A DNA stretch of 64,000 nucleotides from Gammaproteobacteria bacterium (GTDB lineage: Bacteria > Pseudomonadota > Gammaproteobacteria > SZUA-229): NCBI GenBank assembly GCA_026195255.1, contig JAPHSS010000002.1, positions 124,001-188,000 on the forward strand, written 5' to 3'. Positions within the stretch are counted from its first letter, which is position 1, and the number at the start of each line of letters is the position of its first letter. The translations under genes and the position numbers were made by a program. Positions 45,262 through 55,753 of this stretch are shown here, in pieces. The notes beneath the pieces are model-generated. The model did not search any database. It saw nothing but the letters and a program-made list of their open reading frames with translations, and was not told where the DNA came from.

Positions 45262-45759
45262 ATGGAAATTTTGACCTACCCGGATCAGCGCTTAAAACAA
45301 ATATCAGAAAGTGTCGAGTCTATTGATAAAGACGTATTAAATTTCATACATGAATTAGAGCAGGCCCGTATGGCAGGTCCAGGTGCTGTCGGTATTGCAG
45401 CACCTCAGGTTAATAATTTTCAAAGAATAGTTATTGTTGATGTATCAGATATGCGCAAACCAGTGGATAACCACGGGCATCTGATTATGATTAATCCTGA
45501 AATTGCCGCCTGGGATGGCATGCATATGGGGCGTGAAGGCTGTTTGTCTGTACCTGACTTCACCGGTAATGTTATTCGGGCTGAAAAAATCAAACTAAAT
45601 TATATGGATGAAACAGGTGAGACCCATGAATTTGAATCAAGCGGTTTCGAGGCTAGAGCAATACAGCATGAACTTGATCATCTCGACGGCCTGTTATTTC
45701 TTGATCGACTGGTAAGCCGACGCAGTGATTTGTTTAAACGTAAAAATTATAAAAAATAG
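45262..45759 (+). CDS. def: Peptide deformylase
   Basis: A 165-residue metalloenzyme that removes the formyl group from new proteins. The three motifs are present: GAVGIAAPQVN, EGCLSVP (metal Cys) and QHELDHLDG (HExxH). Length is typical. It is not in the usual def-fmt pair but behind gcvR, so this may be a second deformylase in the genome. The gene ends in a lysine-rich tail (KRKNYKK). Confidence 0.9.
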   Translation: MEILTYPDQRLKQISESVESIDKDVLNFIHELEQARMAGPGAVGIAAPQVNNFQRIVIVDVSDMRKPVDNHGHLIMINPEIAAWDGMHMGREGCLSVPDFTGNVIRAEKIKLNYMDETGETHEFESSGFEARAIQHELDHLDGLLFLDRLVSRRSDLFKRKNYKK

Positions 45760-45844
45760 CGTTTGATAAATCCGCACAATGCAACATATTCTCTAAGAAT
45801 CATCTATTATTAACCTAAATAAGTTATCGAATTATAGATTATAT

Positions 45845-48262
45845 ATGCCAAAAGGATTAAATTTAGATATATCACAATCCAATGCATTGGCGATAAGCCT
45901 GTGCAACCTCGGGTTATGTGATTATTGCTTGCCACCGACACCTGTTCTGAATTTTTCTAATTCCTGGGCTCAAATTTTAGGTTACACAGCCGAAGAAATT
46001 CCTCCAGCTGAAATTTTTCATAGCTGGTGGGGACAACAAATTCATTCCGATGATCACGCACGAGTGATTAGTCTTTTTAATCAGCTCTATTCCGGGGATT
46101 TAAAAAAACTAAGTTGTACTATGCGGGTTAAACGCAAACTGGGAGACTGGTGTGAAGTTGAAGTTATCGCCAGTGTTATAAAACGTGATGTAAAAGGATG
46201 GGCGCAACACGTTTTTACTGTGATGCGTGATCTGGCGGCAAGTGAAAACAGATACAAGCGTATAGTTGAAAACTTAAATGAAGGTATCTGGGTCATTGAT
46301 CGATATAATAATATCCGTTTCGTGAATCAGGCACTAGTCGATATGCTGGGTTACAGTATTGAAGATATGTTAGGGGTACCCGTATTTGATTTTGAAAATA
46401 ACAATAATCAGAAGGTATTAAAAAAACAGATAAGTGAAAGAAAAAAAGGCTTATCCAGTGTTTATGAAATAGAGCTTTTACATAAAAAGGGCCACAGTGT
46501 TTTAATTCAGGTTGAATCTGCTCCCTTATTAGATGAGCAGAACAGGTTTGATGGTTTTGTTGAAGGCATAAAGGATATGACAGATATTCGTAGCCAGCAA
46601 TTAAAACTGAAAATGCTTTCGTCTGCTGTTGAACAAAGTGGTTCTATGGTTTTAATAACAGATAAAGATGCAAATATTGAATATGCTAATCCTAAATTGT
46701 GTGAAATAACAAAATATACAAAAGAAGAATTGTTGAATCAAAATGCCAGTATATTTCAGCCTGAAGATATTGATGTGCAGGAGATGGCAGATTTATGGAA
46801 GAGGATAAATCAGGGGCAGGACTGGCAAGGAGAAATGCAACTTAGAAAAAAAGAAGGAGGTAATATATGGGTATTAATGTCTGTTTCATCTATTACCAAT
46901 GAAATGTCTGCAATTACGCATTTCGTTACTGTTTTTGAAGATGTGTCACAACTAAAAGAAGCGCATTTAAAAATGGAAGAGCTGGCATATGTTGATAGCT
47001 TAACCGGGTTGGCAAATCGTATATTATTTAGAGACAGGTTAGAACAAGTTTTAAAAAGTTTGAAAAGAACAGAAGCTACGGCCGCATTATTATACCTGGA
47101 TTTAGATGAGTTTAAACGAATTAACGACTCCCTGGGACATGATGTTGGCGATGCAGTTTTAATGAAGGTGGCTGAAACTTTACGACAATGTGTGAGGTAT
47201 CAGGATACGGTTGCACGAATGGGTGGAGATGAATTCGTTATTTTACTGACGGATATCGACGGTATGTCAGGTGCTTCTTCTGTTGCAAGAAAAATAATGG
47301 ATGCTATGTCCGAGCCCATTCGCCTGCTAAAGAATGAAATATTAATTTCTCCCAGTATCGGTATTACACTCGCGCCAGCAGATAGTTTGAATGCTGATAT
47401 TTTATTAAAAAATGCAGATATGGCAATGTATAAAGCCAAGTCATCCGGTAGAAATAATTATCAGTTTTTTACTGAAGAAATGAATACGCAAATTGTTGAT
47501 CATTTGAGTATAGAGAATGATTTGCGGCAAGCTTTAAATAGTAATCAGTTGCATGTTAAGTATCAACCTAAGTGTGATATTAAAACTAAAAAACTGGTTG
47601 GAGTAGAGGCCTTGATAAGGTGGAATCATCCAACTAAAGGAGAGTTGTCACCAGAGTACTTTATCCCCATTGCAGAAACTGCGGGATTAATGGTGAAACT
47701 GGGCAAATGGGTTTTAAGAACTGCGTGTAAAGAAATCAAGAGCCTGGAGCAGAAAGGTATGCCCGATATTGAGTTAGCTGTGAATTTATCAACCCGTCAG
47801 TTTCGTGACCCTTATCTTTTAGAAACGATACAGAACACATTGGCGGAAACAGATTTTAAAGCCGTTAAACTTGAACTTGAAATTACTGAAACTACATTGA
47901 TGGAACAAATTGATCATGCAATTGATTTGCTGGATCAGATTAAAGCATTAGGTATATCACTTACCATTGATGATTTTGGAACCGGTTACTCTTCACTTAA
48001 CTATTTAAAACGTTTGCCTATTGATACACTAAAAATAGATAAAGCGTTTATTACAGATATACCCAATGATAAAGATGATATGGAAATTGCAGCAGCGGTA
48101 ATTGCCATGGCTCATAAGCTGGGTTTAACTGTTGTTGCCGAAGGTGTAGCAACTAAAGAACATTGGGCATTTCTAGAAAAAAACAAGTGTGATATAGCTC
48201 AGGGGTACTTAATGGGGAAACCCATGTTGACCGATGAATTATTGAGCAAGTTTTTGAATTAA
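45845..48262 (+). CDS. PAS-PAS-PAS-GGDEF-EAL cyclic-di-GMP enzyme
   Basis: An 805-residue soluble protein with three PAS domains (about 25-130, 135-250, 260-375), then GGDEF and EAL domains. The cyclase site GGDEF (460-464) is intact, with an inhibitory RxxD site (RYQD) five residues before it. The EAL domain keeps EAL (588-590), DDFGTGYSSL and AEGVATKEH, so both synthesis and breakdown of cyclic-di-GMP look possible. No membrane segment is seen; the first PAS region is rich in cysteine (LCNLGLCDYC) and may sense redox or a metal. Confidence 0.9.
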   Translation: MPKGLNLDISQSNALAISLCNLGLCDYCLPPTPVLNFSNSWAQILGYTAEEIPPAEIFHSWWGQQIHSDDHARVISLFNQLYSGDLKKLSCTMRVKRKLGDWCEVEVIASVIKRDVKGWAQHVFTVMRDLAASENRYKRIVENLNEGIWVIDRYNNIRFVNQALVDMLGYSIEDMLGVPVFDFENNNNQKVLKKQISERKKGLSSVYEIELLHKKGHSVLIQVESAPLLDEQNRFDGFVEGIKDMTDIRSQQLKLKMLSSAVEQSGSMVLITDKDANIEYANPKLCEITKYTKEELLNQNASIFQPEDIDVQEMADLWKRINQGQDWQGEMQLRKKEGGNIWVLMSVSSITNEMSAITHFVTVFEDVSQLKEAHLKMEELAYVDSLTGLANRILFRDRLEQVLKSLKRTEATAALLYLDLDEFKRINDSLGHDVGDAVLMKVAETLRQCVRYQDTVARMGGDEFVILLTDIDGMSGASSVARKIMDAMSEPIRLLKNEILISPSIGITLAPADSLNADILLKNADMAMYKAKSSGRNNYQFFTEEMNTQIVDHLSIENDLRQALNSNQLHVKYQPKCDIKTKKLVGVEALIRWNHPTKGELSPEYFIPIAETAGLMVKLGKWVLRTACKEIKSLEQKGMPDIELAVNLSTRQFRDPYLLETIQNTLAETDFKAVKLELEITETTLMEQIDHAIDLLDQIKALGISLTIDDFGTGYSSLNYLKRLPIDTLKIDKAFITDIPNDKDDMEIAAAVIAMAHKLGLTVVAEGVATKEHWAFLEKNKCDIAQGYLMGKPMLTDELLSKFLN

Positions 48263-48331
48263 AATCAACTGCGTGTTATAACTCTAGGTGCTTTTGGTGG
48301 TTGTTTTATAACCCGGAGTTTTAGTCTATCC

Positions 48332-48357
48332 CTTGAAATTTTTTGATCAACCCATAT
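48332..48357 (+). promoter_or_regulatory. Sigma-32 heat-shock promoter of clpB
   Basis: CTTGAAA (48332-48338) and CCCATAT (48351-48357) with the correct spacing match the sigma-32 consensus CTTGAA-N13-CCCATNT. The preceding TCTATCC also fits. It lies 36 bases before the clpB ATG. Confidence 0.8.
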
Positions 48358-48392
48358 CTTCTAGTTAATAGAAAATTTACCGAGGACATGCC

Positions 48393-50969
48393 ATGAGAAT
48401 GGATCGATTAACCAGCAAATTTCAAATGGCGCTCTCTGAAGCGCAATCACTCGCAGTTGGGCGAGATCATCAGTTTATAGAACCATTACACCTCATGCTG
48501 GCATTGCTTGACCAGGATGGTGGGTCGGTGCGTCATTTATTAAGCATGAGCAATGTAAATGTGAATGGTTTGCGTTCAAAACTGGGAGAGGAGATTGAGC
48601 ACTTTCCCCAGGTTGAAGGTAATGAAGGAGAGATTCATCTTTCCAATGATTTAGGTCGCCTGTTAAATGTAACAGATAAGTTAGCACAGAAACGTAAAGA
48701 CGATTATATCTCTAGTGAATTGTTCGTACTTGCGGCAATTGAGGAAAAATCGCGTATTGGTGACATTTTAAGAGAGTTTGGTGCCGATAAAAAATCCCTG
48801 GAAGAAGCAATTGAAAAAGTACGTGGCGGGCAGAGTGTAAATGACCCAAATGCAGAAGATCAAAGGCAGGCACTTGAGAAATATACTGTTGATGTAACTG
48901 AACGAGCTGAACAGGGTAAATTAGATCCTGTGATTGGTCGAGATGAAGAAATTCGGCGAACAGTTCAGGTATTGCAAAGACGTACAAAAAACAACCCGGT
49001 TCTAATTGGTGAACCGGGCGTTGGTAAAACGGCTATTGTTGAAGGACTGGCTCAACGTATTGTTAATGGCGAAGTACCCGATGGTATAAAAGGTAAACGT
49101 TTATTGTCGCTTGATTTAGCGGCATTAATTGCCGGTGCAAAATTTCGCGGTGAGTTTGAAGAACGTTTAAAAGCGGTTCTAAATGACCTGTCGAAACAGG
49201 AAGGTCAGGTTATCTTATTTATTGATGAAATTCATACTATGGTAGGCGCAGGTAAATCTGAGGGCGCTATGGATGCAGGTAATATGTTAAAACCTGCACT
49301 TGCCAGAGGTGAGTTACATTGTGTAGGCGCAACAACGCTTGATGAGTATCGCAAATATATAGAAAAAGATGCAGCACTTGAAAGACGCTTTCAAAAGGTA
49401 CTGGTTGACGAACCCAGTGTTGAAGATACCATTGCAATTTTGCGTGGTTTAAAAGGCCGCTATGAAGTTCATCATGGTGTTGATATAACTGACCCGGCAA
49501 TTGTTTCTGCCGCAGTATTATCACATCGTTATGTTACTGATCGCCAGTTGCCTGATAAAGCCATAGATTTAATTGATGAAGCGGCAAGTCGTATTCGCAT
49601 GGAAATTGACTCTAAACCGGAAGTCATGGACAGGCTGGAGCGTCGTTTAATTCAATTAAAAATTGAACGCGAAGCGCTGACCAAAGAAGATGACAGAGCA
49701 TCAAAAGAACGTTTGTTAAAGTTACAGGAAGAGATTGATGGGCTTGAGCAGGAGTATCAGACGCTAGAAGAAGTATGGTTGGCTGAAAAAGCGGCTTTAC
49801 ATGGTAGCGCCAGTATTAAGGAAAAATTAGAACAGGCTCGCCTGGAATTAGAAACCGCACGTCGAGCTAATGATTTAGCACGTATGTCTGAATTGCAGTA
49901 TGGGCGTATTCCAGAACTTGAAAAAGAACTGGATATGGCTTCGCAGGCAGAAATGCAGGAAATGACTCTGTTACGTAACCGTGTCACCGAAGAAGAGATT
50001 GCCGAAGTTGTTTCAAGAGCAACAGGCATACCTGTTTCGAAAATGATGGAAGGTGAAAAAGATAAATTGCTGCGCATGGAAGATGAGATAACCAGGCGTG
50101 TTGTCGGGCAGGAAGAAGCGGTTATTTCTGTTTCTAATGCAATAAGACGATCACGCGCCGGCCTGTCTGATCCTAATCGCCCAAATGGTTCGTTTTTATT
50201 TTTAGGCCCTACTGGTGTGGGTAAAACGGAGTTAACAAAAGCACTGGCAAAATTCATGTTTGACACAGAAGATGCGATGGTTCGCATTGATATGTCTGAG
50301 TTTATGGAAAAACACTCAGTGGCCAGATTAATAGGTGCACCACCGGGTTATGTTGGTTATGAAGAAGGCGGATATTTAACAGAAGCGGTACGCCGTAAAC
50401 CTTATTCAGTTATTTTGCTGGATGAAGTGGAAAAAGCGCACCCGGATGTTTTTAATGTTCTGCTTCAGGTTTTAGATGATGGTCGCTTAACAGATGGTCA
50501 GGGACGTACGGTTGATTTCAGAAATACGGTTATTATTATGACATCTAATCTCGGCTCTCAGCATATACAGGAATATAGTGATAAAGGTGACTACGAAGGA
50601 ATGAAATCTGCGGTAATGGAAGTTGTCGGTAAGCACTTCAGACCAGAATTCATAAACAGGATTGATGAATCTGTTGTATTCCATACTTTAGGGCGTGAGC
50701 AAATTCGCTCTATCACGGCAATACAGGTTGATATTTTACGTCAACGGTTACAGGAAAGGGAATTAGGCCTTGAGCTAAGTGAAGCGGTGCTTGATAAACT
50801 GGGCGATGCAGGGTTTGATCCGGTATATGGAGCAAGACCACTGAAAAGAGCTATTCAACAGAGTCTTGAGAATCCGTTAGCGCAGTTGTTATTGCAGGGC
50901 GAATTCATCGCCGGGGATGTCATAGCGGTTGAGATTGACGGAGATAAGTTGAGCTTTAAAAAGGCCTAG
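48393..50969 (+). CDS. clpB: Disaggregase chaperone ClpB
   Basis: An 858-residue AAA+ protein that works with DnaK to rescue aggregated proteins. It has an N-terminal double Clp-N domain (about 1-145), NBD1 with Walker [13 protein letters not shown] (Lys212), the long coiled-coil M domain (about 405-525), and NBD2 with Walker [12 protein letters not shown] (Lys611) and the pore loop [13 protein letters not shown]. The M domain distinguishes it from ClpA and ClpC. It stands alone behind a sigma-32 promoter. Confidence 0.98.
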   Translation: MRMDRLTSKFQMALSEAQSLAVGRDHQFIEPLHLMLALLDQDGGSVRHLLSMSNVNVNGLRSKLGEEIEHFPQVEGNEGEIHLSNDLGRLLNVTDKLAQKRKDDYISSELFVLAAIEEKSRIGDILREFGADKKSLEEAIEKVRGGQSVNDPNAEDQRQALEKYTVDVTERAEQGKLDPVIGRDEEIRRTVQVLQRRTKNNPVLIGEPGVGKTAIVEGLAQRIVNGEVPDGIKGKRLLSLDLAALIAGAKFRGEFEERLKAVLNDLSKQEGQVILFIDEIHTMVGAGKSEGAMDAGNMLKPALARGELHCVGATTLDEYRKYIEKDAALERRFQKVLVDEPSVEDTIAILRGLKGRYEVHHGVDITDPAIVSAAVLSHRYVTDRQLPDKAIDLIDEAASRIRMEIDSKPEVMDRLERRLIQLKIEREALTKEDDRASKERLLKLQEEIDGLEQEYQTLEEVWLAEKAALHGSASIKEKLEQARLELETARRANDLARMSELQYGRIPELEKELDMASQAEMQEMTLLRNRVTEEEIAEVVSRATGIPVSKMMEGEKDKLLRMEDEITRRVVGQEEAVISVSNAIRRSRAGLSDPNRPNGSFLFLGPTGVGKTELTKALAKFMFDTEDAMVRIDMSEFMEKHSVARLIGAPPGYVGYEEGGYLTEAVRRKPYSVILLDEVEKAHPDVFNVLLQVLDDGRLTDGQGRTVDFRNTVIIMTSNLGSQHIQEYSDKGDYEGMKSAVMEVVGKHFRPEFINRIDESVVFHTLGREQIRSITAIQVDILRQRLQERELGLELSEAVLDKLGDAGFDPVYGARPLKRAIQQSLENPLAQLLLQGEFIAGDVIAVEIDGDKLSFKKA

Positions 50970-50985
50970 AGTTTAGGACAGCTGT

Positions 50986-51021
50986 ATTTAGGTTAGTGGG
51001 TTTATCCTCACTAACCTAAAT
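50986..51021. terminator. Hairpin between clpB and the ComFB-like gene
   Basis: ATTTAGGTTAGTG (50986-50998) and CACTAACCTAAAT (51009-51021) form a perfect 13-bp stem with a 10-base loop. It lies between two convergent genes. There is no T-run beyond a few bases, so it may act as a weak bidirectional terminator or protect 3' ends. Confidence 0.5.
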
Positions 51022-51049
51022 CACTGCCTGGTATAATTGAGAACACTCA

Positions 51050-51337
51050 TTACTCTTCGTAACGTTCATCTTTGTTAAAATTTTCGGTGATGTATTCAAC
51101 TGCTTTATCAACTTTTTCCTTAACATCATCCATCATTTGAACTCTTTCTGCAGATTCCAGATAAAAAGCCATATCAATCTCATGTCGCATATAGCGGGAT
51201 GGTAGTTTTGATAATGCATAACATGCCACATCAAGAAAGAAATCTGCTGATTGCTCAGTGTGGTTGGGTATTATTTCAGCCTGTAGGTAGTCAATAACCA
51301 GGTGCTCGTAAAAATTATGAATGCTGGTGAAGTCCAT
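51050..51337 (-). CDS. ComFB-like protein
   Basis: A 95-residue protein whose pattern HNFYEHLVIDYLQ...FLDVACYALSKLPSRYMRHEIDMAFYLESAERVQMM follows the late-competence ComFB family (NxxExxV, DxxAxALNxLPxRY). The cysteine cluster seen before DIxALAL in many ComFB proteins is replaced here by EQSADFFLDVACYAL, with a single Cys. ComFB-like domains have been implicated in cyclic-dinucleotide signalling in cyanobacteria; here the role is unknown. It is a single gene convergent with clpB. Confidence 0.6.
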   Translation of the reverse strand: MDFTSIHNFYEHLVIDYLQAEIIPNHTEQSADFFLDVACYALSKLPSRYMRHEIDMAFYLESAERVQMMDDVKEKVDKAVEYITENFNKDERYEE

Positions 51338-51401
51338 GAAAATTACTCAAAATTAATATGTTAACGATTGTTTTAGTATAGATCATCGCAGCAAAATTGT
51401 G

Positions 51402-51932
51402 TTAATAGTCGTTCGCATTATCACCCGAATCCAGTTCAACCACCTCTCGAATATATTTAAAAATTTGCCGAAAGGCTACAGGCGGTTTATTGGTTTTCTT
51501 TTCTTTATTAATGTTTCTTACTAGTTGCCTGAGGTGACTACGATCAGCCTGAGGGTGTTCTTCTATAAAGGCATTAATAGCCTTGTCACCATTTTCAATA
51601 ATGGCATCTCGCCATTTTTCCATACGTTTAAAATCAGCATTATAAATATCGTGTTTATGTAATACACGTTCTAACTGGCTTGCTAGAGTCTCATCTCCCA
51701 GGCCACGCATGATTTTCGCAATAAAGTGTTTCTGTCGTTTAAGCGCGCTATTGGATTTTATACGTTGCGCCTCTTCAATTGCGCTACGTAACTCATCGTC
51801 CATATTAATCTGATCAAGTTCTTCTTTGTTGAGTGCGATCAGTTTTTCACCGAGTTGCAAAACATCATCACATTCTTTCTTTCGTTGGGTTTTGCTAACC
51901 CAGTCGTCGTCTTCCTGGTTTATATCAGTCAT
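51402..51932 (-). CDS. darP: Ribosome-associated protein DarP (YjgA, DUF615)
   Basis: A 176-residue, charged, helical protein matching the YjgA/DUF615 family: KTQRKKECDDVLQLGEKLIALNKEELDQI, then RQKHFIAKIMRGLG, then AFIEEHPQADRSHLRQLVRNINKEK. It promotes late assembly of the 50S subunit in E. coli. Length is typical. It lies 12 bases downstream of the DUF3108 gene on the same strand. Confidence 0.92.
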   Translation of the reverse strand: MTDINQEDDDWVSKTQRKKECDDVLQLGEKLIALNKEELDQINMDDELRSAIEEAQRIKSNSALKRQKHFIAKIMRGLGDETLASQLERVLHKHDIYNADFKRMEKWRDAIIENGDKAINAFIEEHPQADRSHLRQLVRNINKEKKTNKPPVAFRQIFKYIREVVELDSGDNANDY

Positions 51933-51944
51933 CTTGGATTCTGT

Positions 51945-52745
51945 TTAAATTAGGTTAAAGTGGGTGATTAACATACGTGCACTTAAGTCATTATCTTTAT
52001 ATTGTTCAATTTTTAAAGGCAGATAATAGTGGTTTTTTGATAACCAGACATATGACATACGTCGTCCGCCTTCTTTGATTATCTTAAATTTTAATACCGG
52101 CACCTTCTGGTTTTCAAATTCTATATCTTCGGTGTCTTCTAGAGTATAGGTGTATTTGCGTATATGTCCCTTGTCCGTAATATAAAAGCTATTGCTGGTT
52201 ATAACCGGGTTTTGTTGTAAGTCATTACTCATTAACAGGGGTATAAGCTGTCGGCTCCAGACTAAATGTTCGGTTTGCAGTTTATAAGGTTTGAATTTAT
52301 AAGAGCCATTAATCAGCGTTTTACCGTTTACTGAGTGGTCGAATAAAATTTGCTGGTTTTTCTTATGTTTTTTTTCCTGAGTATAAAGATAACTTTGCTG
52401 TTCAGGTTGTGTTAAATCAGACGTTTCAGGCCAGTTTAAAATACTGATTTCAGTCGGATTAGCTTTTAAAAAAAAAGCTGCGAATCCTTTCGCGGTTGCC
52501 ACCGATGAGTAACTAATAACACCTTTCTCATAGAGCAGTTTATTTTTCAAATTTCCCACGTAACTGCCATATTTTTCAATGCGGTATGTACTCTGGTGAT
52601 TAGCGGGTAGTTTAAAGCTGGAATCAGATGCGGCCTGTACGTTAGTGAATAAAACAGGCAAAGCACTTAGTGTTAAAGCAAATAACAGCAGGAAACAGGC
52701 TTTTGTGCGGTAAACAGTTAATTGACGAGCTGGTTGTTGATCCAT
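51945..52745 (-). CDS. Exported DUF3108 protein
   Basis: A 266-residue protein with a signal sequence (about 10-38, ACFLLLFALTLSALPVLFTNVQA) and a DUF3108 beta-rich domain (YRIEKYGSYVGNLKNKLLYEKGVISYSSVATAKGFAAFF... through MSYVWLSKNHYYLPLKIEQY). It is likely periplasmic, possibly ligand- or lipid-binding; its function is not known. It overlaps purN by 28 bases, and this purM-purN-DUF3108 order is common in gammaproteobacteria. Confidence 0.82.
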   Translation of the reverse strand: MDQQPARQLTVYRTKACFLLLFALTLSALPVLFTNVQAASDSSFKLPANHQSTYRIEKYGSYVGNLKNKLLYEKGVISYSSVATAKGFAAFFLKANPTEISILNWPETSDLTQPEQQSYLYTQEKKHKKNQQILFDHSVNGKTLINGSYKFKPYKLQTEHLVWSRQLIPLLMSNDLQQNPVITSNSFYITDKGHIRKYTYTLEDTEDIEFENQKVPVLKFKIIKEGGRRMSYVWLSKNHYYLPLKIEQYKDNDLSARMLITHFNLI

Positions 52746-53383
52746 TTGGCCGGGGTTTCCAGTAGTTGTTTATCCAGTACAGGCTGTTGATTTATGACTT
52801 TGAGTCGCCCCTGTGCCACCCACTCTATAACCATTGGGTAAATGATATGTTCCTGTTGATGAATGCGTTGTTGTAGTGATTCAGCTGTATCAGTTTCTTC
52901 TACATCAATGACTGCCTGTAAGACCAATGGGCCGCCATCGAGTTCATTATTCACATAATGCACACTTACACCATGTTGTTTTACACCGGCATCAAGTGCG
53001 CGTTGGTGGGTGTTAAGGCCGGTGAATTCTGGTAGCAGAGACGGGTGTATGTTTAACAGCCGGCCAGCGTAATGTTTTACAAACTCATCAGTCAGTATGC
53101 GCATAAAACCCGCTAGTATGACCAGGTCAGGCTTGTGACGATCTATTTCCTGAATGAGTTGCTGGTCAAATGCTTCACGGCTTGTAAATTGTTTGTGATC
53201 GAGGGTTAGTGCAGGTATTTTAACAGCCTGTGCACGTGTTAATCCTTTAACCCCCGGGCGGTTACTTATAACTGCTTTTATATTGGCATGTAACTTACCT
53301 GCTGTAATTGCGTCAATAATGGCCTGTAAATTTGTGCCATTACCAGAAATCAGCACAACAATATCGATATTGGGGGTACTCAT
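52718..53383 (-). CDS. purN: GAR transformylase PurN
   Basis: A 221-residue enzyme that formylates glycinamide ribonucleotide using 10-formyl-THF. It has VLISGNGTNLQAIIDAI, LAGFMRILTDEFV, the catalytic Asn/His block LNIHPSLLPEFTG and the Asp in ELDGGPLVLQ. It lies eleven bases after purM and forms purM-purN as in E. coli. Confidence 0.95.
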   Translation of the reverse strand: MSTPNIDIVVLISGNGTNLQAIIDAITAGKLHANIKAVISNRPGVKGLTRAQAVKIPALTLDHKQFTSREAFDQQLIQEIDRHKPDLVILAGFMRILTDEFVKHYAGRLLNIHPSLLPEFTGLNTHQRALDAGVKQHGVSVHYVNNELDGGPLVLQAVIDVEETDTAESLQQRIHQQEHIIYPMVIEWVAQGRLKVINQQPVLDKQLLETPAKWINNQLVN

Positions 53384-53394
53384 TAAAAACAGGC

Positions 53395-54453
53395 TTAATC
53401 AATTATAACGTCAGGTGCACCGTTTGAGCTGGTGATTTTTCCCAGTTTAAATGCGGCTTCGCCAGCACTGTTAAGTACATCAATAGCAGTATCTGCATCT
53501 TCTTCATTTACAACGAGTACCATGCCTATTCCACAGTTAAAGGTGCGATACATTTCCAGATCTTCAATATTGCCCTGCTGCTGTAACCATTTAAATACAG
53601 CAGGTAATTCCCAGCTATTTACATCAATTTGTGCACGGGTATTTTCTGGCATAACACGGGGCAGGTTTTCTGTTAAACCACCACCTGTGATATGAGACAT
53701 GGCATTAATATCAATTTGTTCAAGTAATGCATGGATGCTTTTAACATAAATGCGTGTAGGGGCTAACAGGGCCTCCCCTAGAGATTGATTGCCGCAGGCT
53801 TCGCTTAAGTCTGCGTTGCTCACTTCCAGGACTTTACGAATAAGTGAATAACCATTTGAGTGTGGGCCTGATGAGGCGATGCCGATTAACACATTGCCGG
53901 CTTCTACTTTGCTGCTATCTATAATTTTGTCTTTTTCAACAATGCCTACGCAGAATCCGGCCAGGTCATAATCACCTTCACTGTACATGCCCGGCATTTC
54001 TGCGGTTTCACCACCGGTTAATGCGCAGCCAGACTGGATGCAGCCTTCAGCAATTCCTTTTATGACATCTGTGGCTACCGCAGTATCAAGCTTGCCGGTT
54101 GCGTAGTAATCAAGAAAATAAAGAGGTTCAGCACCTAAAACCAGTATGTCGTTAACACACATAGCCACCAGGTCAATGCCGATGGTGTCATGTTTGTTCA
54201 TTTGCAGTGCTAGTTTCAGTTTTGTGCCTACACCATCGGTACCAGATACCAGCACGGGTTTCTGATAACGGTCGAGAGGAATTTCGAATAAGGCGCCAAA
54301 GCCACCCAGCCCGCCTATAACTTCCGGGCGCATGGTTTTTTTGACATGGGGCTTTATTTGTTCAACCAGATCTGCACCTGCGTCTATATCGACACCGGCA
54401 TCACGGTAATTAAGGGATTGATTAGTTGATTTTTGTGAATCTGTTTGAGACAT
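53395..54453 (-). CDS. purM: AIR synthetase PurM
   Basis: A 352-residue enzyme that closes the imidazole ring of 5-aminoimidazole ribonucleotide. It shows [83 protein letters not shown] and [15 protein letters not shown]. It is the first gene of purM-purN and is divergent from the DUF2066 gene. The short N-terminal tail is rich in Ser/Gln. Confidence 0.96.
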   Translation of the reverse strand: MSQTDSQKSTNQSLNYRDAGVDIDAGADLVEQIKPHVKKTMRPEVIGGLGGFGALFEIPLDRYQKPVLVSGTDGVGTKLKLALQMNKHDTIGIDLVAMCVNDILVLGAEPLYFLDYYATGKLDTAVATDVIKGIAEGCIQSGCALTGGETAEMPGMYSEGDYDLAGFCVGIVEKDKIIDSSKVEAGNVLIGIASSGPHSNGYSLIRKVLEVSNADLSEACGNQSLGEALLAPTRIYVKSIHALLEQIDINAMSHITGGGLTENLPRVMPENTRAQIDVNSWELPAVFKWLQQQGNIEDLEMYRTFNCGIGMVLVVNEEDADTAIDVLNSAGEAAFKLGKITSSNGAPDVIID

Positions 54454-54520
54454 TGCGAACCTGGTAAACCATGACGATTAAAAGATGTGGTATTGTACAT
54501 CTTCCTGGCAATGGTCACGA

Positions 54521-55753
54521 ATGAAAATGAACCGTAAAACAATATTTTTTAGTATTTTTATCATCTTTATGCTGTCTGCAAATGTGCAGGCATACACTAT
54601 TAAGCATATCTACGAAGTTAATTTGCCTGTTATCAGTCAGGAAAAGCAAATTCGGGGGGCTGCTTTTGAGCAGGGCTTAATCGAAGTTTCTGTACGCATA
54701 TCCGGTAACAGTCTGGCTCCCACACAGATTGATTTGAAAAAAGCCACACGTATGGTGCGTCAATATCGTTATAAAGCGATGACCGAGCCTGAAATAGAGT
54801 CGTATATGAAGAAAACCGGTGCTTTGATCGCGCCCAGGTTTAAATTGTGGATGCAGTTCGATGGTGCAAAGGTTAAACAGTTGTTACGTGATAATGGTTT
54901 GCCAATATGGGGTTATCAACGGCCAAATGTATTAGTCTGGTTAGCCGTTAAAGACGGCCGAAATCGGTATTTGCTTAAAAATTCAGATGTATCGCAAATT
55001 AAAGATGCGGTGACAAATGAGGCCAAACAACGTGGTCTGCCCGTTATCTGGCCAGAATATGATAGACAGGATGAACAGGTTGTTAAGTTCATTGATATCT
55101 GGGGCGAGTTCTGGGAGCCAATTAAGCAGGCAAGTAAACGTTATCCTGTTGATGCTATTGTGCTAGGGCGTATGAACTGGTCAAACGGTAGCTGGACCGT
55201 TAACTGGTCATTATTGATGGAAGATCAGACCCAGAGCTGGAAACTATCCGCTTTAGACCTGGATGTGCTCATGAGTAGTGGGGTCGGTGTTGCTACTGAT
55301 CATATATCCAGTCGCTTTGCGGTATTTTCAGATAGTGCAAATGATGGTGAGTTATTACTGAGAGTGAGTGATTTAGATAGTGTGAGTCGTTATGCAAAAG
55401 CCTCGCATTACTTATCGTCACTCGCACCGGTAAAAAATGTTTATGCTACCGAGGTGGGGCGGTCACAGGTTGATTTCCATATTGAATTGAGTGGAGATGA
55501 AAGTGATTTAAAACGAATTATCGCATTGGGTAAAGTACTGGTACCAGATAATCGACCAGACATTCAACCAGAAAATCAAACAGATATAACAGATACTGCC
55601 GCTTCTGAATCAGCAGAGCTTTCGCCTGAAAATCAGCCTGAGTCTACACAACAGACAACAGATGAAACACAAAATGAACCGTTGGGTGAGAAAACCAATA
55701 GTTTGTTACCCGTTGTTTTACCAAAAATTTTAAAATACAGGCTTAATGGATGA
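54521..55753 (+). CDS. Exported DUF2066 protein
   Basis: A 410-residue protein from the ATG at 54521 (another lies at 54527). It has a signal peptide (NRKTIFFSIFIIFMLSANVQA) and a DUF2066 domain over about 30-350 (YEVNLPVISQEKQIRGAAFEQGLIEVSVRISG...). A Gln/Glu/Thr-rich linker and a short C-terminal tail follow. The frame is open from 54485, but that start would put polar residues before the signal. Function unknown; the place between purM and perM/hda is conserved in gammaproteobacteria. It overlaps perM by four bases. Confidence 0.82.
   Translation: MKMNRKTIFFSIFIIFMLSANVQAYTIKHIYEVNLPVISQEKQIRGAAFEQGLIEVSVRISGNSLAPTQIDLKKATRMVRQYRYKAMTEPEIESYMKKTGALIAPRFKLWMQFDGAKVKQLLRDNGLPIWGYQRPNVLVWLAVKDGRNRYLLKNSDVSQIKDAVTNEAKQRGLPVIWPEYDRQDEQVVKFIDIWGEFWEPIKQASKRYPVDAIVLGRMNWSNGSWTVNWSLLMEDQTQSWKLSALDLDVLMSSGVGVATDHISSRFAVFSDSANDGELLLRVSDLDSVSRYAKASHYLSSLAPVKNVYATEVGRSQVDFHIELSGDESDLKRIIALGKVLVPDNRPDIQPENQTDITDTAASESAELSPENQPESTQQTTDETQNEPLGEKTNSLLPVVLPKILKYRLNG

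Noticed and set aside
49757-50287. 176-codon minus-strand frame within clpB
   Set aside because: Antisense to the ClpB M domain and NBD2, with no domain pattern or ribosome site.
54485-54520. N-terminal extension of the DUF2066 protein
   Set aside because: It would place 12 non-signal residues in front of a normal signal peptide.
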